From Stenotrophomonas indicatrix (GTDB lineage Bacteria > Pseudomonadota > Gammaproteobacteria > Xanthomonadales > Xanthomonadaceae): DNA of 64,000 bases. A model generated the notes under the pieces. The model was given only the letters and a program-made list of their open reading frames with translations, was not told the origin of the DNA and ran no database searches. The number at the start of each line of letters is the position of its first letter. Within the stretch, counting starts at the first letter, position 1. Both the position numbers and the translations under genes were made by a program. Positions 9,133 to 18,140 of this stretch are shown here, piece by piece. The DNA lies in assembly GCA_041545745.1 (NCBI GenBank), contig CP168152.1, positions 3,098,001 to 3,162,000 on the forward strand, written 5' to 3'.

Positions 9133-11016
9133 TCAGATCCCGCGGACCAGCCGGAAGCCGATGCGCGCGTTGGTGGTATCCGAATCCTGCGATTGCCGCC
9201 AGGCTGCCCGGGTCTGCTCCGGGGCATTGGCCCAGTTGCCACCCCGGATCACCCGTGAACGGCAGCCCGGGTTGAACCAGGCCACGCCATCGGCCGGTGC
9301 GCGCCGATAGCTGGCATGCCAGCAATCGGCCACCCACTCGCTCAGGTTGCCGCCCATGTCGTGCAGCCCGAAGCCGTTCGCCTGGAAACTGGCGACCGGT
9401 GCCGGCCCCCACCACCCATCGCCATAGCCGACGAAGGCGTTGTGCCAATGCCTGCCGGACGGTGAAACGTCCTTGCTGCCGGTGTAATTGCCACTGCCTT
9501 CCGGTGGCAGCCCGGCATCGCCCCACGGGTAACGGCCACTGCTGCCGGCACGCATCGCGTACTCGAACTCGGCCTCGCTGGGCAGGCGGTAACTGCGACC
9601 GGTCTGCTCGGAAAGCCAGGTCGCGTAGTTCTCTGCGTCACGCACGCTGACGTGCATCACCGGCGAATTGCCCAGTGCCCGCCCGCCGTCATAGTCGGAC
9701 CGCCAGTCCACGCCGCTGCGACGGATGAAATTGCCGCTGCGCTCGTCATAGACCACCGAATGTCCACGCCGGGTCGCGCGTGGGCGGGCATTGGTCGCCT
9801 TCACATAGCGCTCGAAATCACCCACGGTGATCTCGGTGATCGCCATCGCGTACCCCCGCTCGAAGCGCACATAGTGCGATGGTCGCTCTGCGTCGGTTGC
9901 GCCCGGCTCAGAATCACTGGCGCCCATCTGGAATCCGCCATGCGGCACCACGATCATCTGCGGTCCACGGCCGCCATCACGCAGCGCATCGCTGAACACC
10001 TGTCCCGGCCGGAAGCTGCCGTAATGGGTGGCCAGTTCGATGCGTTCGCGCAGCTGCGCCACCACCGCGTCGCCCGGCAAGGCGATGCGCAACGCTTCGG
10101 CCAGCTTCTCGCGCGCGGGCTTCAGCCCCTGCGGGGTGGTCAGATCATGCAGGCCGCCATCGCGCAGCCGGACCAGTGCCGCTGCACGGATCTGCTCGAT
10201 GCGCTCGAACGCATCGGCGATGGTCGGTGACGAATCCCGCACCTTGCTGGCTTCTGCCAACCACGCGCCGGCACTGGCGAAATCGCGGATGCGCGCGGCA
10301 TCCTCGGCACGCCGGATCAGCCCGCTTTCCGCAGCTGCCAGCCCCTGCCGCGCGCGACGATTCGCCGGATCCAGCGCAAGTGCTTCACGGAAGTTGCCAA
10401 TCGCACCATCACCGGCTTCACCTATCCGATCGGCACGCAGATCGTCTTCGCCCGCGCGGTTGTAGGCGACCACGCGCTGCGCCGTCTCCACCCGCCCCTG
10501 CAGCGCGCGCACCTTCTCATCCTTCGGCGCCAGGGTCAGCAGTACCAGCGCCTGGCGCCCGGCTTCGGCCAGCGCTTCACGCTGCTGCAATGGCCGTTGC
10601 AGCAACGCATCGGCCTGCTGCAGCAGGCGCTGCTTCGCACGTTGCAGGCCCAGACGCGCCTGGCGGTCGTCAGGTTCCTCTTCCTGCACCGCCAGCCACA
10701 GCGGCACGGCCGCATCGCCATCTTCGTACAGATGCCCCTGCGCGAAAGCCTGCTCGGCAGCCCGGCGCAGCTGTGCCAGCGTACGCCCCTGGCGATCGAC
10801 CCGCGGCGGCGTCCACTGCTGGATGTCCTCGGCCGCATCGTCACCGGCAATGGTCACCGTGCCCTGCCCGCTACCAGGTGCCGGACCGGCCTGCGGTGCA
10901 GGATCGGCCGGCTGGCCTGCAGTGCCACCGGAGGTCTGCGCAGGGGGCGATGGCGTGCAACCGGCCAGGCCCACGGCCAAGGCGGTACACAGCACGGGCG
11001 ACAGCAGAAAACGCAA
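9133..11016 (-). CDS. Lipoprotein with C-terminal SUMF1/formylglycine-generating-enzyme fold
   Basis: Predicted lipoprotein: the lipobox LAVGLAGC puts the lipidated Cys at residue 20. A helical, TPR-like Ala/Arg/Leu-rich region (about 90-330) leads to an FGE-sulfatase fold (about 340-627) with GGFQMGASD, YRLPSEAEFEYAMRAG, WEWV-like LSEWVADCW and RVIRGGNWANAPEQTRAAWR, ending GFRLVRG. The two active-site Cys that true formylglycine-generating enzymes carry after RGGSW are absent, so this is likely a binding or scaffold relative rather than a formylglycine synthase. The start is TTG, chosen because AAGGAGG lies 6 bases upstream. Confidence 0.85.
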   Translation of the reverse strand: MRFLLSPVLCTALAVGLAGCTPSPPAQTSGGTAGQPADPAPQAGPAPGSGQGTVTIAGDDAAEDIQQWTPPRVDRQGRTLAQLRRAAEQAFAQGHLYEDGDAAVPLWLAVQEEEPDDRQARLGLQRAKQRLLQQADALLQRPLQQREALAEAGRQALVLLTLAPKDEKVRALQGRVETAQRVVAYNRAGEDDLRADRIGEAGDGAIGNFREALALDPANRRARQGLAAAESGLIRRAEDAARIRDFASAGAWLAEASKVRDSSPTIADAFERIEQIRAAALVRLRDGGLHDLTTPQGLKPAREKLAEALRIALPGDAVVAQLRERIELATHYGSFRPGQVFSDALRDGGRGPQMIVVPHGGFQMGASDSEPGATDAERPSHYVRFERGYAMAITEITVGDFERYVKATNARPRATRRGHSVVYDERSGNFIRRSGVDWRSDYDGGRALGNSPVMHVSVRDAENYATWLSEQTGRSYRLPSEAEFEYAMRAGSSGRYPWGDAGLPPEGSGNYTGSKDVSPSGRHWHNAFVGYGDGWWGPAPVASFQANGFGLHDMGGNLSEWVADCWHASYRRAPADGVAWFNPGCRSRVIRGGNWANAPEQTRAAWRQSQDSDTTNARIGFRLVRGI

Positions 11017-11100
11017 GCAGGGCCTCCTTCGGCACGGATGCGGACCGACGTTAGGCTATTCTCCCCTGCCTGAGCAAACACGAGTAGTAGGCCCTGACCT

Positions 11101-12180
11101 GTGGCAATCTGGATCACCACCCCCGCCGAGCTGGACACATACCGCCAGCAACGGCCGACCCGCATCGGCCTGGATACCGAATTCATCCGTGAACGCACCT
11201 TCTGGCCGCAGCTGGCGCTGGTGCAGATGGCCGTCGGCGAGGACATCCTGCTGATCGACCCGTTGATTCCCGGCATGCCCGAGGCGTTGGCGCCGTGGCT
11301 GGCCGATGAATCCATCACCAAGGTGATGCACAGCGCCAGCGAAGACCTGGTGGCGTTCAAGTGGACCTGCGGCGTGCTGCCGCGCCCGTTGTTCGACACC
11401 CAGATCGGCGCCGCTTTGGCCGGCATTGGTGCTGGCATGGGCTACCAGAAACTGGTGCAGGAGATCACCGGCGTGGCACTGGAGAAGGGCGAAACCCGCT
11501 CGGACTGGATGCGCAGGCCGCTGTCGGACTCACAGCTGAAGTACGCTGCTGACGACGTCGAGCATCTGTTCGCGATGCATGACGCGATTTCCACCAAGCT
11601 GGAATCGCTGGGGCGCCAGCAGTGGCTGCACGACGACGGCGAGCGGCTCCTGGCCAGCGTCGCCAATGACGAAGACCGCTGGCCACACCTGGGCATGCGC
11701 TCGGCGCAGTTCCTGGACGCGCCAGCGCAGCGCCGCCTGCTGCGCCTGCTGCGCTGGCGCGATGTGCAGGCGCGCGCCAGCGACCGTCCGCGCAGCTGGA
11801 TCCTGGACAATGAACTGGCCGCGACCCTGGCACGCACCCCGCCAGCCGATGCCGCCGCATTGAGCAAGCTGTTCGAACAGTTCCCGAAGGCGCCGCGCAA
11901 GCTCGCCGCTGCGGTATGGGAGGCGCTGGATACGCCGTTGGCCGACGAAGCCGATGCGCCATTGGCGATGCAGGCCAGCGAGGCCAGCAAACAGCTGCTG
12001 AAGAAGCTGCAGGATGCAGTGGCCGAACGCAGCCGCGAGCTCGGCCTGGCCGACGGCGTACTGGCCTCACGCAAGCATCTGGAAAGCTATCTGGAGCATC
12101 GGCAGTGGCCTGCCGCATTGGCCGGATGGCGCCAGCAGGAACTGGAGCCGGTGCTCGCACCGCTGTTGCCCAGCGCTTGA
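11101..12180 (+). CDS. rnd: Ribonuclease D
   Basis: 3'-5' exoribonuclease of the DEDD superfamily that trims tRNA 3' ends. The first acidic motif is IGLDTEFIRE near residue 22. SASEDLVAFKW and SDSQLKYAADDVEHL (Asp/Tyr of ExoIII, DEDDy) follow, and an HRDC domain with DRPRSWILDNELAATLA starts near residue 215. It is 359 residues, normal length. The start is GTG, since no ATG lies in frame upstream before the presumed promoter. It is divergent from the SUMF1-like lipoprotein gene. Confidence 0.95.
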   Translation: MAIWITTPAELDTYRQQRPTRIGLDTEFIRERTFWPQLALVQMAVGEDILLIDPLIPGMPEALAPWLADESITKVMHSASEDLVAFKWTCGVLPRPLFDTQIGAALAGIGAGMGYQKLVQEITGVALEKGETRSDWMRRPLSDSQLKYAADDVEHLFAMHDAISTKLESLGRQQWLHDDGERLLASVANDEDRWPHLGMRSAQFLDAPAQRRLLRLLRWRDVQARASDRPRSWILDNELAATLARTPPADAAALSKLFEQFPKAPRKLAAAVWEALDTPLADEADAPLAMQASEASKQLLKKLQDAVAERSRELGLADGVLASRKHLESYLEHRQWPAALAGWRQQELEPVLAPLLPSA

Positions 12181-12528
12181 GCCCCCTGCCGTCGTCGCGC
12201 ATGCAGCGCGGCGACGGCTGACACGGGCATCGCGTTGAGATTCGGCGCGTGCCTGCAGCGCGCCACTTCGCGCCACTGTCCCCCGAAGCCAGCCCACCGC
12301 TGATTGCTGCACGCAGCGATGCCTGCCGCGATCCTGTACGTCCGCCAACAGGATCGCGCCGCTCGGTTCATGTACATGACTGCAGACACATACGCCTGCG
12401 TCGGCGGCGTGCAAGAGTGAATCGCACGTCACCTTGTACGCCTGTTCAAGGCACGAGTGGACGACGCACCCCGCAGGACCGATGCCGTCGGCGCAGGTCC
12501 TGCCCACGCTGCTGCGCAAAGGACTCCC
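12181..12528 (+). other. Gap between rnd and serine hydrolase
   Basis: No convincing gene is seen. Just after rnd there is an imperfect stem-loop (12188-12218, GCCGTCGTCGCGC against GCGCGGCGACGGC around ATGCA) that could end rnd transcription. The rest should hold the promoter and leader of the serine hydrolase, but I cannot fix a promoter. Confidence 0.4.
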
Positions 12529-13704
12529 ATGCACACGATCATCTCCGAACGGACCGCAGCTTCCCCCTCCCGCCCGATGCGCCACCTGCGCCGATGGCTG
12601 GGCGTTTCACTCCTGTGCGTCGCTGCCAGTGCAAGCGCCGCCGATAACCTGCAGGCACGCATCGCTCAGGCATTACAGGGCACGACGACGCCGGCCATGG
12701 GTGTGCTGGTGATCCGCGACGGCAAGATCGCCGAGCAGGCCGTCAGCGGCGTGCGCCGCAATGATGAAAAGATGGCCGCCAGCACCAGCGATGCCTGGAT
12801 GATCGGCTCGACCGGTAAACCGATCACCGTGGCGATGATCGCGCGCCTGGTCGAACAGGGCGTGCTGAAGTGGGATGCGCCGCTGTCGACGATGCTGCCC
12901 GACCTGGCCGCACAGATGCAGCCGGCCTACCGCAACGTCACGCTGGTGCAGCTGCTGTCGCACCGCGCGGGCCTGCCGGAAAACCTCACCGATGGCACCG
13001 CTCTGGATGCGTTCTTCACCGACACGCGTGCCCTGCCGGTGCAGCGCGAGGCCTACATCAAGGCCGCGCTGTCAGAGGCGCCGGTCCACCCGCCGGGAAC
13101 GGAATTCGCCTACAGCAACAGCGGCTTCCTGATCGCAGCCGTGATCGCCGAGCGCGCCACAGGCAAGGACGTGGAGACGCTGATCCAACGCGAGGTGTTC
13201 CAGCCACTGAAGATGACCGGTGCCGGCTTCGGGCCGACCACGGCAGGGCAGCCGTTGGGCCACCGCAGCGGCAAGCCGGTCACCCGCGCGCCGCAGAAAG
13301 CCGACGATGGCGTACCGCCGATCTACACCGCCGCCGGCAACCTGCACATGCGCCTGCAGGACCTGGCACTGTTCGCCATCGACCAGCTCGCCGGCAGCCA
13401 CGGCAAGGGCACGCTGTTGACGCCGGCGTCCTACACGCTGATGCAGAGCGCGCAACCGGGCAGCCCCTCAGGTCTGGACTGGGGCGTGCAGCCGTCCATC
13501 GCCGGTCGCCAGGGCCCGGTGCTGGTGCACGGTGGCTCCGATGGCAACTGGCTGGCCTGGGTGGTGCTGTTCCCCGCACAGAACAGTGGCGTGATCGCCA
13601 TTGCCAACGCCGCCGAAGACATGGGCGCCGACACGGCAACCATGGGTGTGCTCGGCGGCCTGTTCGCCGAGCTGGCCCCTGCTGTCACGCCCGCCGCCAA
13701 GTAG
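12529..13704 (+). CDS. Secreted serine hydrolase, beta-lactamase/esterase (class C) family
   Basis: Member of the class C beta-lactamase-like family (PF00144), which includes esterases, D-peptidases and beta-lactamases. A Sec signal peptide ends near ASASA-AD (residue ~37). The nucleophile motif SxxK is S94-T-G-K97, the Tyr motif is YSN in FAYSNSGF, and the third motif is HGG (HGGSDGNW) in place of KTG, which favours an esterase or peptidase over a true beta-lactamase. The ATG with AAAGGA 6 bases upstream gives 391 residues; an earlier in-frame ATG would add 24 residues without signal-like character. It stands alone, so the substrate is unknown. Confidence 0.9.
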   Translation: MHTIISERTAASPSRPMRHLRRWLGVSLLCVAASASAADNLQARIAQALQGTTTPAMGVLVIRDGKIAEQAVSGVRRNDEKMAASTSDAWMIGSTGKPITVAMIARLVEQGVLKWDAPLSTMLPDLAAQMQPAYRNVTLVQLLSHRAGLPENLTDGTALDAFFTDTRALPVQREAYIKAALSEAPVHPPGTEFAYSNSGFLIAAVIAERATGKDVETLIQREVFQPLKMTGAGFGPTTAGQPLGHRSGKPVTRAPQKADDGVPPIYTAAGNLHMRLQDLALFAIDQLAGSHGKGTLLTPASYTLMQSAQPGSPSGLDWGVQPSIAGRQGPVLVHGGSDGNWLAWVVLFPAQNSGVIAIANAAEDMGADTATMGVLGGLFAELAPAVTPAAK

Positions 13705-13713
13705 ACCCGTTAC

Positions 13714-13737
13714 GACGCCCTGCACCTGCGGGGCGTC
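13714..13737 (+). terminator. Stem-loop after serine hydrolase
   Basis: GACGCCC and GGGCGTC arms flank a 10-base loop, 10 bases after the stop codon. A second hairpin, ACGCCCTGC-ACAG-GCAGGGCGT, is at 13768-13789. Neither has a strong U-tract. Together they probably end the plus-strand gene. Confidence 0.45.
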
Positions 13738-13809
13738 GATTCCGCGTGTCAGTTCCCACAACGGCAAACGCCCTGCACAGGCAGGGCGTCTGGAAGGTAG
13801 TGCAAAGGT

Positions 13810-13833
13810 GTCGGTACCGCGTGCGGTACCGAC
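13810..13833. terminator. Perfect hairpin between convergent genes
   Basis: GTCGGTACC-GCGTGC-GGTACCGAC is a perfect 9-bp stem 9 bases beyond the stop of the minus-strand TonB receptor gene. It is likely part of the bidirectional 3' structure that separates the two convergent genes. Confidence 0.5.
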
Positions 13834-13842
13834 CGATGCGTC

Positions 13843-16173
13843 TTACCAGTTCATGTTCAGCGACACACCCACGGTGCGCGGTTCGTTGTAGACCGCCGCC
13901 ATGTAGTTCTCGATCACACCCTTGAGGTTCTTCTCGTTGGTGATGTTGCGCGCGAACAGCGCCACTTCGTAGGCACCGTAGTTGCCCGAGTAGCCGATCT
14001 TCAGGCCGCCCTCGAAATCACCCTTGGAGTTGAACTCCTGGCTGTCGTACAGCACGAAGCTGGTGTAGCCCTGCTTGTTCCAGTCGGTGGACACGAACAT
14101 CGTGCCTGCATCGCTGACCGGGAAGTCGTAGCGCGCGGCCAGGTTGATGTTGTACTTCGGCGCGTTCGGCAGCGGGTTGCCATCGATCTGGGCGAAGGTG
14201 TTGGCACCGACCTTGATGGTCGGGTCATCGACGGTGCACACCACCTTGCCGTTCAGGGCGCAGACCTGCGCATACACGCGCTTGTCCTTGATCTCGCTGT
14301 GCAGCAGGCTCAGACCGGCGCTCAGGGTCAGGTTCGGGATCGGGCGCAGTTCCATGTCCGCTTCGAACCCGTAGGCCTTGGCCTTGTCGGCGTTGAACAG
14401 CACGCCGTTGCCGTCCGAATCGTTGCCGTTGAGCTGGATGTCGTTGACGGTGTAGGTGAACGCGGTGGCATTCAAACGCAGGCGATTGTCCCACAGGCTG
14501 CTCTTCACGCCGGCTTCCCAGGACAGGATCGTCTCCGAATCGGCGGTGGTGAAGTCCGCATTGAACACTGCCGAACGGCCCTGGATGGTCGGGCCACGGA
14601 AGCCACGCGCGACCTTCGCATAGACGCTCACGTCCGGGGTGATCTGATACATCGCGCTCAGATCCCAGCTCGGGGTCGTGTCGGTCATCTTGACGTCGGT
14701 GCGCCCCTTGTAGGTGACTGCACCCGCGGCGGTGTCGGCGGTCTTCAACAGACGGGTATGCTTCTCATCACGGGTCTGGCGCAGGCCGGCGGTGACGGTG
14801 AACTTGTCGGTGAAGGCGTAGCTGAGCTGGCCGAAACCAGCCCACGAGGTGTTCTTGTTGCGCAGGCGCACCCAGTTGTTCGGGTTGCGCGCCGCGCCCT
14901 TCAGGAACCAGGCGCGCTGGTAGAAGTCGGTGGTATCGCTGCCGTTGAAATAGAACGCGCCGGCCTGCCACTGCAGAGCGCTGTCATCATGGCTGGCCAG
15001 GCGGAATTCCTGGGTCCACTGGTCCAGGTCACGGATCTGGCCCATCGACTGGCCGTAGCCGTTCGGCACGCCATTGACCGGGAAGTTGACCGCGGCGCCG
15101 CCGTCGGTGTCACCGCGGCTGTAACCTGACGTGGTCTCGTAAGCGGTGATCGAGGTGAAGTCGATCGCGCCGAAGTCATAACGCGCCTTCACCGAACCGC
15201 CGTAGGTCTTGTACGCCTGCGGGTTGTTGTCGGCCTCGTCGTAGGCGACCTGGTCACGCGGCACGTCGGTCTTGTTCGAACCCTTGGTCAGCGCGTTGCG
15301 CAGGAACAGGGTTGAGGTGCCTTCGTAGTCGCGGGCGTGGGCCGAAGCGAGGATCGAGAACTGGTCGCTCGGGGTCAGCAGCAGCTGCGCACGCACGTTG
15401 CGGTCGTCGAAGCCGCCCATGGCGTTCTTCTTCGGGCTGACCGTGCCGTCGGCGCTGGTGCCGGTGTAGGTGTTGTCGACGTAGTCGTCGCGGTGCTGGT
15501 AGAGGGCCGACACGCGGAACGAAGCGATGTCGTTGATCGGGCCGCCGAAGCCACCGTCGATCGACACGCTGTTGTAGGAGGCATAGCTGGCGCTGACGCG
15601 GCCACTGTAGTCCTGGGTCGGCTTGAGGGTGTCGAACTTGACGATGCCGGCGGTGGTGTTGCGACCGAACAGCGAGCCCTGCGGACCGCGAAGCACTTCC
15701 ACCTGGTCCACGTCATAGACCGGGTTGGACTTCAGTACCACGTGCTCCAGCACGACGTCGTCCTGGATGATCGACACCGGCTGCGAGGCACCCAGGTAGA
15801 AATCGATGTTGCCCAGGCCGCGGATGTAGAAGCGCGGGAAGATGCGGCCGGTGGTGGTTTCCGCATACAGGCTCGGCACGCGGCCGGACAGCGCCAGCAG
15901 GGTGTCGTCGCCGCCGGCAGTGAAGTCGCGCATGCGCTCGCCCTGCACCACGCCCACCGACACCGGCACTTCCTGCAGGTTCTGCTCGCGGTGCTCGGCG
16001 GTCACGGTGATGGTGTCCAGCCCGGTCGGGGTCGGCGCACTGTCCTGCGCGGCAGCACCGAAGCTGGCAGCCAGGGCCAGGCCTGCACAGGCCAGGGCCA
16101 GCGGATGGCGACGGAAGGAAACGAGGGAGGACGACATGCCCGACGAACGGCGGGAATCGGAATGGGAAGGCAT
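13843..16173 (-). CDS. TonB-dependent outer-membrane receptor
   Basis: Outer-membrane beta-barrel importer driven by TonB-ExbBD. A signal peptide (about 1-50, ending FGAAAQ-D) is followed by LDTITVTAEHREQN, the plug domain (VEVLRGPQGSLFGRNTT is the typical plug end) and a barrel ending in aromatic NMNW. It is about 776 residues if the first ATG is used; a second start at 16137 is equally possible, since neither has a clear Shine-Dalgarno. The downstream side of the adjacent TetR gene and the divergent isomerase/hydrolase operon suggest uptake of a carbohydrate or ester substrate, but the ligand cannot be read from sequence. Confidence 0.9.
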   Translation of the reverse strand: MPSHSDSRRSSGMSSSLVSFRRHPLALACAGLALAASFGAAAQDSAPTPTGLDTITVTAEHREQNLQEVPVSVGVVQGERMRDFTAGGDDTLLALSGRVPSLYAETTTGRIFPRFYIRGLGNIDFYLGASQPVSIIQDDVVLEHVVLKSNPVYDVDQVEVLRGPQGSLFGRNTTAGIVKFDTLKPTQDYSGRVSASYASYNSVSIDGGFGGPINDIASFRVSALYQHRDDYVDNTYTGTSADGTVSPKKNAMGGFDDRNVRAQLLLTPSDQFSILASAHARDYEGTSTLFLRNALTKGSNKTDVPRDQVAYDEADNNPQAYKTYGGSVKARYDFGAIDFTSITAYETTSGYSRGDTDGGAAVNFPVNGVPNGYGQSMGQIRDLDQWTQEFRLASHDDSALQWQAGAFYFNGSDTTDFYQRAWFLKGAARNPNNWVRLRNKNTSWAGFGQLSYAFTDKFTVTAGLRQTRDEKHTRLLKTADTAAGAVTYKGRTDVKMTDTTPSWDLSAMYQITPDVSVYAKVARGFRGPTIQGRSAVFNADFTTADSETILSWEAGVKSSLWDNRLRLNATAFTYTVNDIQLNGNDSDGNGVLFNADKAKAYGFEADMELRPIPNLTLSAGLSLLHSEIKDKRVYAQVCALNGKVVCTVDDPTIKVGANTFAQIDGNPLPNAPKYNINLAARYDFPVSDAGTMFVSTDWNKQGYTSFVLYDSQEFNSKGDFEGGLKIGYSGNYGAYEVALFARNITNEKNLKGVIENYMAAVYNEPRTVGVSLNMNW

Positions 16174-16333
16174 CGAAAGCTCTGAGGAGGCGTCCGTGCG
16201 GCCTGCGCTGACCGGGCGGCAAATAGGAGAAAAACTGCGCAAGCGGCCATTATCCTCCAAATTGTTACAATTTCGTTGCGCGGCACCCGAACCCGGTGAA
16301 ACAAGCGGTTTCGGCACAGTCAGCCAGCACCGC

Positions 16334-16378
16334 CCGGGGTCAGATCCGTTTCCCAAGGGGAAACGGATCTGACCCCGG
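16334..16378. repeat. Perfect 21-bp inverted repeat with 3-base loop
   Basis: The arms CCGGGGTCAGATCCGTTTCC(C) and their exact complement flank AAG. The hairpin lies 3 bases beyond the TetR gene stop on the minus strand and upstream of the TonB receptor. It is far longer than a normal terminator stem and lacks a U-tract, so it is probably a dispersed palindromic repeat that could also end transcription from either side. Confidence 0.75.
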
Positions 16379-16381
16379 ATC

Positions 16382-16963
16382 TCACGGCAACGGCGCCAGC
16401 GCAACCTCGACCATCGCCAGCAGGCGTTCGCGGCTGATGCCGTCTCGCGCCTGCACCGAGATGCCATGCAGCACCGTGGCGAAATGATCACCCAGGGCCT
16501 GCACGGACAGATCGGCCGCCAGCTCGCCTGCCGCCTGCGCCTGCTGCAGCCGCGCGATGATCGCCGCCGTGCGCTGGCGGCGGTGGCTGGCCAGCCAGTC
16601 GCGTACGCCCTCGCCATCCGGTGACACGCTGCTGGCCGAGGACACCACCAGGCAGCCATGCGGACGACCGCGACGGGTATAGGTCAGCACGGCATCACGC
16701 AGCATGCTGCCGATCGCATCGCGCAGTGACGCCTGTTCCAGCGCGCGCGGCGCGAAGCCGCCCTCGCCGTCCTCGTACAGCGCCACCGCTTCGCGGAACA
16801 GTTGCTCCTTGCTGCCGAACGCGGCGTAGATGCGCGCCGAGGCAATGCCAAGCGCTTCGACCAGGGCCGACATCGAGGTGCCCTCATAGCCGTGCTGCCA
16901 GAACAGCAGCATCGCCTTGCGCAATGCCTGGTCCCTGTCGAATTCGCGCGGTCGCCCTGCCAT
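16382..16963 (-). CDS. TetR/AcrR-family transcriptional regulator
   Basis: One-component repressor of 193 residues. The N-terminal helix-turn-helix is clear: ALRKAMLLFWQHGYEGTS, then MSALVEALGIASARIYAAFGSKEQLFREAV (about residues 10-55). The C-terminal ligand domain carries SPDGEGVRDWLASHR. The start MAGRPREFD is the usual start of this subfamily; 20 upstream codons were dropped. It is divergent from the isomerase/hydrolase operon, and a 24-bp dyad sits between them, so it probably controls that operon and itself. Confidence 0.9.
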   Translation of the reverse strand: MAGRPREFDRDQALRKAMLLFWQHGYEGTSMSALVEALGIASARIYAAFGSKEQLFREAVALYEDGEGGFAPRALEQASLRDAIGSMLRDAVLTYTRRGRPHGCLVVSSASSVSPDGEGVRDWLASHRRQRTAAIIARLQQAQAAGELAADLSVQALGDHFATVLHGISVQARDGISRERLLAMVEVALAPLP

Positions 16964-17005
16964 CTGCCTGCCTGCCGTTCTGAGGCGCGCAGTGTAACGC
17001 GGGTG

Positions 17006-17053
17006 TTGACCATCCCGATGCACGCGCCTATTCTTTGTCGATCAACAAATAAT
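17006..17053 (+). promoter_or_regulatory. Sigma70-like promoter with overlapping dyad operator
   Basis: TTGACC (17006-17011), 17 bases, then TATTCT (17029-17034) forms a good promoter for the isomerase gene. Overlapping and following the -10 is a dyad at 17030-17053, ATTCTTTGTCG-ATCAACAAATAAT, with 10 of 12 base pairs symmetric around GATC. Its position would block RNA polymerase, so it is the likely operator of the divergent TetR regulator (inference). Confidence 0.6.
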
Positions 17054-17064
17054 TGGAGCAACAC

Positions 17065-18120
17065 ATGCAAACCCTCAAAGGCCCCAGCCTGCATCTGGCG
17101 CAGTTCGCTGGCGACCAAGCGCCGTTCGACAGCCTGTCCGGCATCGCCGCTTGGGCCGCCGGCCATGGCTTCAAGGCCCTGCAGATTCCGGCATGGGACG
17201 CGCGCCTGTTCGACCTGGCCACCGCCGCCGACAGCCAGGACTACTGCGATGACCTGCGTGGCACCCTGGCCGAGCACGGCCTGCAGGTCAGCGAGCTGAC
17301 CACCCACATCCTGGGCCAGCTGGTGGCCGTGCACCCGGCCTACGATGAACTGTGCGATGGATTCGCACCGGAAGCACTGCGCGGCAACCCGAAGGCACGC
17401 AGCGAATGGGCGCAGCAGCAGCTGCACCTGGCCGCCCGCGCCTCGCGCCGGCTCGGCCTGCAGGACATGGGCACCTTCTCCGGCTCGTTCGCCTGGCCCT
17501 ACCTGTTCCCGTTCCCGCAGCGTCCGCCGGGCCTGATCGATGCCGCGTTCGATGAGCTGGCACGCCGCTGGCGGCCCATCCTCGATACCTGCGAGGACAA
17601 CGGCATCAACCTCTGCTACGAAATCCATCCCAGCGAAGACCTGCACGATGGCACCAGCTTCGAACGCTTCTTCGAGCGCGTGGGCCAGCACGAGCGCTGC
17701 CGCATCCTGTTCGATCCCAGCCACTTCGTGCTGCAGCAGCTGGACTATCTGCAGTTCCTGGACATCTACCATCCGCTGATCCGCATGTTCCACGTCAAGG
17801 ACGCGGAATTCCGTCCCACTGGCCGCCAGGGCATCTACGGTGGCTATGCCGACTGGACCGAACGCGCCGGCCGCTTCCGCTCGCTGGGCGATGGCCAGGT
17901 CGATTTCAAGTCGATCTTCTCCAAGCTGGCGCAGTACGACTACGCCGGCTGGGCAACATTGGAGTGGGAGTGCTGCCTGAAGGACCAGGAAGCCGGCGCG
18001 CGCGAAGGTGCCGCCTTCATCCGCGACCACATCATCCCGGTCACCGACAAGATCTTCGACGACTTCGCCGGCGCGCCGATCAGCAGCGCCCAGATGCAGC
18101 ACATGCTCGGCATCGCCTGA
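17065..18120 (+). CDS. Sugar phosphate isomerase/epimerase family protein
   Basis: Xylose-isomerase-like TIM barrel (AP_endonuc_2 superfamily), 351 residues. Metal-site motifs are visible: the Glu in CYEIHPSEDLHDG, the Asp/His in LFDPSHFVLQQ, MFHVKDAEF, and the late Glu in WATLEWECCLKD. GGAG lies 6 bases before the ATG, which rules out the TTG slightly upstream. It is the first gene of a three-gene plus-strand operon with two alpha/beta hydrolases. Members often act on sugars, inositols or keto-sugar intermediates; the actual substrate is unknown. Confidence 0.88.
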   Translation: MQTLKGPSLHLAQFAGDQAPFDSLSGIAAWAAGHGFKALQIPAWDARLFDLATAADSQDYCDDLRGTLAEHGLQVSELTTHILGQLVAVHPAYDELCDGFAPEALRGNPKARSEWAQQQLHLAARASRRLGLQDMGTFSGSFAWPYLFPFPQRPPGLIDAAFDELARRWRPILDTCEDNGINLCYEIHPSEDLHDGTSFERFFERVGQHERCRILFDPSHFVLQQLDYLQFLDIYHPLIRMFHVKDAEFRPTGRQGIYGGYADWTERAGRFRSLGDGQVDFKSIFSKLAQYDYAGWATLEWECCLKDQEAGAREGAAFIRDHIIPVTDKIFDDFAGAPISSAQMQHMLGIA

Positions 18121-18140
18121 GCCATCACAGGAACATCCCC

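Noticed and set aside
16174..16659. N-terminal extension of the TonB receptor frame
   Set aside because: The extension runs through the TetR gene and a palindromic repeat, is Arg/Cys-rich, and has no signal sequence; the signal peptide starts at 16173 or 16137.
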